From Clostridia bacterium (lineage in GTDB: Bacteria; Bacillota; Clostridia; Oscillospirales; QAKW01), in assembly GCA_017442025.1 (NCBI GenBank), contig JAFSBD010000151.1:1-5897 (forward strand): 5,897 nucleotides of DNA, in the 5' to 3' direction. A program made the translations under genes and the position numbers. How positions within the stretch are numbered: position 1 is the first letter of the stretch; each line of letters starts with the position of its first letter. Of this stretch, positions 3,315 to 5,897 are shown piece after piece. A model generated the notes under the pieces. That model saw only the letters and a list, made by a program, of their open reading frames with translations, did no database searches and was not told where the DNA came from.

Positions 3315-5151
3315 TTTGGATGAAATGCGCGATCTTTTGCTGAGCGTGCAAAAGCCTGCCCGCTATGTGGGCGGGGAGATCGGGCAGATTATGAAGAATG
3401 CGGATGAGGTAGATGTGCGGGTAGCCTTTTGTTTCCCGGATATCTACGACATCGGCATGTCCCATCTGGGGATGCGCATTCTCTACGGCGCATTGAATGC
3501 GCAGGAAAAAACATGGTGCGAGCGTGCGTTCCAGCCTTGGCCCGATATGGAAGAGGCTATGCGGCGGGAGGGCATCCGCCTTTATACCATGGAAAGCCAT
3601 ACTTCCTTGGATGAATTTGATATGGTGGCCTTTACCCTGCAATATGAAATGTGTTACCCTACCGTTCTCAATATGCTGGAGATGGGCGGAATCCCTCTTT
3701 GGAGCAAGGATCGGGAGGGTTTACATAATATTGTTGTGGGCGGTGGCCCTTGCGCCTATAATCCCGAGCCTTTGGCCCCCTTCTTTGATATTTTCAGCAT
3801 CGGCGAAGGGGAAGAGGCCCTTTGCGAGTTGACCGATAAACTGCGCGCGGCGCGGAAAGCGGGCAAAAGCCGCGCAGAGTTCCTTTTTGAGGTTTCTCAA
3901 ATGGAGGGTTTTTATGTTCCCTCTCTTTATGATACGGAATATAACGCGGACGGCACCATCGCCTCCTTTACTCCCAATCGGGAGGGGGTTCCTGCGGTGG
4001 TGAAAAAGCGGATTATTGAGGATTTTGATCAAGTCTATTATCCCAAGACCCAGATCATCCCCTTTACCGAGGCGGTGCATGATCGGGTAACCATCGAGCT
4101 GTTTCGGGGGTGCATCCGCGGGTGCAGATTCTGCCAGGCGGGGATGCTTTTCCGCCCCATTCGGTGCAAGAGCGCCGATACCCTGGTGAAGGATGCCTGC
4201 ACTCTGCTGGAAAATACAGGCTATGAGCAGTTATCCCTCTGCTCCCTTTCCTCCAGCGATTATCCCGAAATCGAAAAGTTAGTGGACGAGCTGATCCGCT
4301 ATACCGAGCCCAAGGGCATCAACCTTTCCTTGCCCTCTCTGCGGGTGGATAATTTTTCCAAGGAGCTGGCGGCCAAGATCACCGGCGTCAAGAAATCCAC
4401 CTTTACCTTTGCGCCCGAGGCGGGAAGCCAGCGGATGCGGGATGTCATCAATAAAAACGTTACCGAGGAGGATATTGAGCGGAGCTGCCGCATTGCCTTT
4501 GAAAACGGCAATTCCTCGGTCAAGCTTTATTTTATGATGGGCCTGCCCACCGAAACCGATGAGGATCTGGATGCGATCCGCTCCTTGGCCGATAAGATCA
4601 TCGGCTATTTCTACAATACCGATAAGGAAAAGCGCAACCGCTTTATTAAGATCACCGCCAGCGTGGCCACCTTTATCCCCAAGCCCTTTACCGCCTTCCA
4701 ATGGGAGGCGCAGGACAGTCGGGAGGAAACCAACCGCAAGCAACAGTATCTCAAAGATAAGGTGCGTTCCAAGCAGATCACAGTGAATTGCCACGACTGC
4801 CGCACCTCCATGATCGAGGCCATTCTGGCGAGAGGCGACCGTCGGTTGGCGCCGGTCCTTGCCCGCGTGGCGGAAATGGGCGGCAAATTGGATGCCTGGA
4901 GCGAGATGTTCAGCTATGAGCGTTGGCTGGAGGCAATGGAGGCTTGCGGGGTCGATGGAAACTTCTATTCCCTGCGCAAGCGGGAATTTGATGAGATTCT
5001 GCCCTGGGATTTCATCGATATCGGCGTAACCAAAGAGTATCTGATCCGCGAAGCAAAGAAGAGCTATGCGGCCCAGACTACGCCTAACTGCCAAGAGCAA
5101 TGCACCGGTTGCGGTGCCAATCGGATGATGGGGAGGAAATGCGATGTATAA
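3304..5151 (+). CDS. TIGR03960-type B12-binding-like radical SAM protein
   Basis: The 615-aa product has an N-terminal cobalamin-binding-like Rossmann region, with PDIYDIGMSHLGM near 45-57, GGGPC at 146-150 and IGEGEE at 166-171. A radical SAM core follows, whose C270-x3-C274-x2-C277 binds the 4Fe-4S cluster used to cleave S-adenosylmethionine. Further cysteines occur at C496/C499 and at the C-terminus (C596, C600, C603, C613). The latter again show C-x3-C-x2-C spacing and may bind a second metal centre. The length fits the family. AAGGAG (3291-3296), seven bases upstream, sets the start. It overlaps both neighbours, 11 bases with the protease and 8 with the DUF2344 gene. The family is widespread in Clostridia beside TIGR03936 proteins and often RNase G; its reaction is, to my knowledge, not established. 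Confidence 0.93.
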   Translation: MTYNLDEMRDLLLSVQKPARYVGGEIGQIMKNADEVDVRVAFCFPDIYDIGMSHLGMRILYGALNAQEKTWCERAFQPWPDMEEAMRREGIRLYTMESHTSLDEFDMVAFTLQYEMCYPTVLNMLEMGGIPLWSKDREGLHNIVVGGGPCAYNPEPLAPFFDIFSIGEGEEALCELTDKLRAARKAGKSRAEFLFEVSQMEGFYVPSLYDTEYNADGTIASFTPNREGVPAVVKKRIIEDFDQVYYPKTQIIPFTEAVHDRVTIELFRGCIRGCRFCQAGMLFRPIRCKSADTLVKDACTLLENTGYEQLSLCSLSSSDYPEIEKLVDELIRYTEPKGINLSLPSLRVDNFSKELAAKITGVKKSTFTFAPEAGSQRMRDVINKNVTEEDIERSCRIAFENGNSSVKLYFMMGLPTETDEDLDAIRSLADKIIGYFYNTDKEKRNRFIKITASVATFIPKPFTAFQWEAQDSREETNRKQQYLKDKVRSKQITVNCHDCRTSMIEAILARGDRRLAPVLARVAEMGGKLDAWSEMFSYERWLEAMEACGVDGNFYSLRKREFDEILPWDFIDIGVTKEYLIREAKKSYAAQTTPNCQEQCTGCGANRMMGRKCDV

Positions 5152-5782
5152 AGATATGCGGGTGCGCTTTTGCAAAGAGGGAAGCGCCGTCTATTTTTCC
5201 CATCTGGATCTCAATCGGGTGGTGATGCGCGCCTTGAGGCGGAGCGGCATCCCCTATTGGAGCAAGGGCGGGTTCAGCCCCCATCCGTATTGTGTTTTTG
5301 CTCAGCCCTTATCCTTGGGCTATGAAAGTGAAGGGGAACTCTTTGACTTTCGGCTTTTAGAAGAGGGAGAGTATACTCCCGAAATGCTGAAGAATGCTTT
5401 CCCCGAATCCTTGCGGATCTTGGAGATCTATGAACCCAAGGATGCCTTGAAGGAGATCGCCTTTGCAGGGTATAAGATCGAGTTGGAAACCGCCGCCTCG
5501 GCGCAGGAGATCGAGGCCGCTTTTGCTACGCCCTTGAAGGTTTTGAAAAAAACCAAGCGGAGCGAAAAGGAGGTCTTGCTGGGCGATTTTATCCGCAGTA
5601 TCCATGCGGCGCCCGGTGAGGAAGGGCGGGTTTTGCTTTGGGCGACCCTTGCCGCAGGCAACGATGGCTCTTTGAGCCCCAATTATCTGGCCGAAGGGTT
5701 AAATAATGCGGGAATCGGGGCAAAAATTAAGCGGGTTCGCCGCCTGGCCTTCTATAAATCCGACGGGACAGAAATTCGCTGA
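5144..5782 (+). CDS. TIGR03936/DUF2344 radical SAM-associated protein
   Basis: The 212-aa soluble protein carries the family's conserved N-terminal blocks: YFSHLDL (17-23), an arginine-rich helix (29-33), KGGFSPHP (41-48) and FAQPLSLG (52-59). No catalytic motif or membrane segment is seen. Members accompany TIGR03960 radical SAM proteins, sometimes fused to them, and are presumed partners in the same reaction, perhaps substrate or RNA recognition; this is inference. GGGAGG (5131-5136) lies seven bases before ATG at 5144, and the gene overlaps the radical SAM stop by eight bases, so expression is coupled. In many relatives RNase G and rplU follow, but here the next feature is a tRNA gene. No intrinsic terminator is visible between 5783 and 5844, so read-through into the tRNA is possible. 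Confidence 0.92.
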   Translation: MYKDMRVRFCKEGSAVYFSHLDLNRVVMRALRRSGIPYWSKGGFSPHPYCVFAQPLSLGYESEGELFDFRLLEEGEYTPEMLKNAFPESLRILEIYEPKDALKEIAFAGYKIELETAASAQEIEAAFATPLKVLKKTKRSEKEVLLGDFIRSIHAAPGEEGRVLLWATLAAGNDGSLSPNYLAEGLNNAGIGAKIKRVRRLAFYKSDGTEIR

Positions 5783-5802
5783 AAACTTTCATAAAAAATT
5801 GC

Positions 5803-5831
5803 TTGACTTTTCAGTCGTTTCATTGTATACT
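5803..5831 (+). promoter_or_regulatory. Sigma-A promoter of tRNA-Ser
   Basis: TTGACT (5803-5808), a 17-base spacer and TATACT (5826-5831). The predicted start near 5838 is about seven bases before the tRNA. The -35 hexamer and spacer length are identical to those of the tRNA-Arg promoter. Confidence 0.87.
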
Positions 5832-5844
5832 ATTCAAGCAGTTT

Positions 5845-5897
5845 GGAGAGATGGCTGAGCTGGTCGAAGGCGCACGATTGGAAATCGTGTAACGGCT
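5845..5897 (+). tRNA. tRNA-Ser, anticodon GGA, 3' part cut by the window end
   Basis: The gene begins GGAGAGA (acceptor 5' strand), followed by TG and a D-arm with GCTGAGC and GGTCGAAGGC typical of tRNA-Ser. The anticodon stem is CACGA/TCGTG around loop TTGGAAA, giving anticodon GGA (5880-5882), which reads UCC and UCU. The sequence ends at the start of what should be the long class II variable arm (AACGGCT), so the T-arm and acceptor 3' strand are outside the window. Confidence 0.95.

Noticed and set aside
4279..5175. Long minus-strand frame opposite the radical SAM gene
   Set aside because: It is a shadow frame in GC-rich coding DNA. The plus strand carries the family motifs and a proper ribosome site.

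Overview
The window looks like chromosomal DNA from a low-to-mid GC member of the Bacillota, most likely class Clostridia. The clues are strong AGGAGG-type ribosome sites, consensus sigma-A promoters, a bacterial gpsA, and a conserved clostridial gene order: small membrane protein, SpoIVFB-like M50 protease, TIGR03960 radical SAM protein, TIGR03936/DUF2344 protein. No genus can be named from the sequence alone.

Left part, leftward transcription: the 5' 186 codons of gpsA (1-560) run off the window edge and have their own extended -10 promoter. Upstream, behind a bidirectional terminator (687-714), lies an AT-rich gene for a PlsC-type lysophospholipid acyltransferase (767-1753). Two hand-counted 60-base rows of this gene have 17 G+C each, against 36 in a row of the radical SAM gene. 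It has a roughly 200-nt leader (1773-1968) that appears to be a structured RNA: a 27-pair basal stem, an apical hairpin that can also pair with sequence 3' of the basal stem, and a strong UUCG-loop intrinsic terminator ending just before the acyltransferase ribosome site. Three helices each contain one C/A clash on the plus strand that becomes G.U on the minus strand. A promoter is placed so that transcription would start on the first base of the basal stem. This leader plus acyltransferase cassette is the most unusual part of the window.

Middle: a roughly 145-bp GC-richer intergenic element full of inverted repeats (2051-2195), then tRNA-Arg(CCT) on the minus strand (2246-2320). A 23-bp terminator stem includes the tRNA's own 3' end.

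Right part, rightward transcription: a perfect-consensus sigma-A promoter (2367-2395), back to back with the tRNA-Arg promoter, drives an apparent four-gene operon with overlapping ends: a 102-aa single-pass membrane protein in the SpoIVFA position, a compact M50 site-2-type protease, a TIGR03960 radical SAM protein and its TIGR03936 partner. The ribosome site of the first gene lies inside a 9-bp hairpin. After the operon, a tRNA-Ser(GGA) gene with its own promoter is cut by the window end.

Functionally, GpsA makes sn-glycerol-3-phosphate and the acyltransferase family acts later in phospholipid synthesis, so the left side has a lipid theme. The two genes nevertheless have separate transcription signals and very different base composition. 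The right-hand operon pairs a membrane protease module with a conserved but functionally obscure radical SAM pair.
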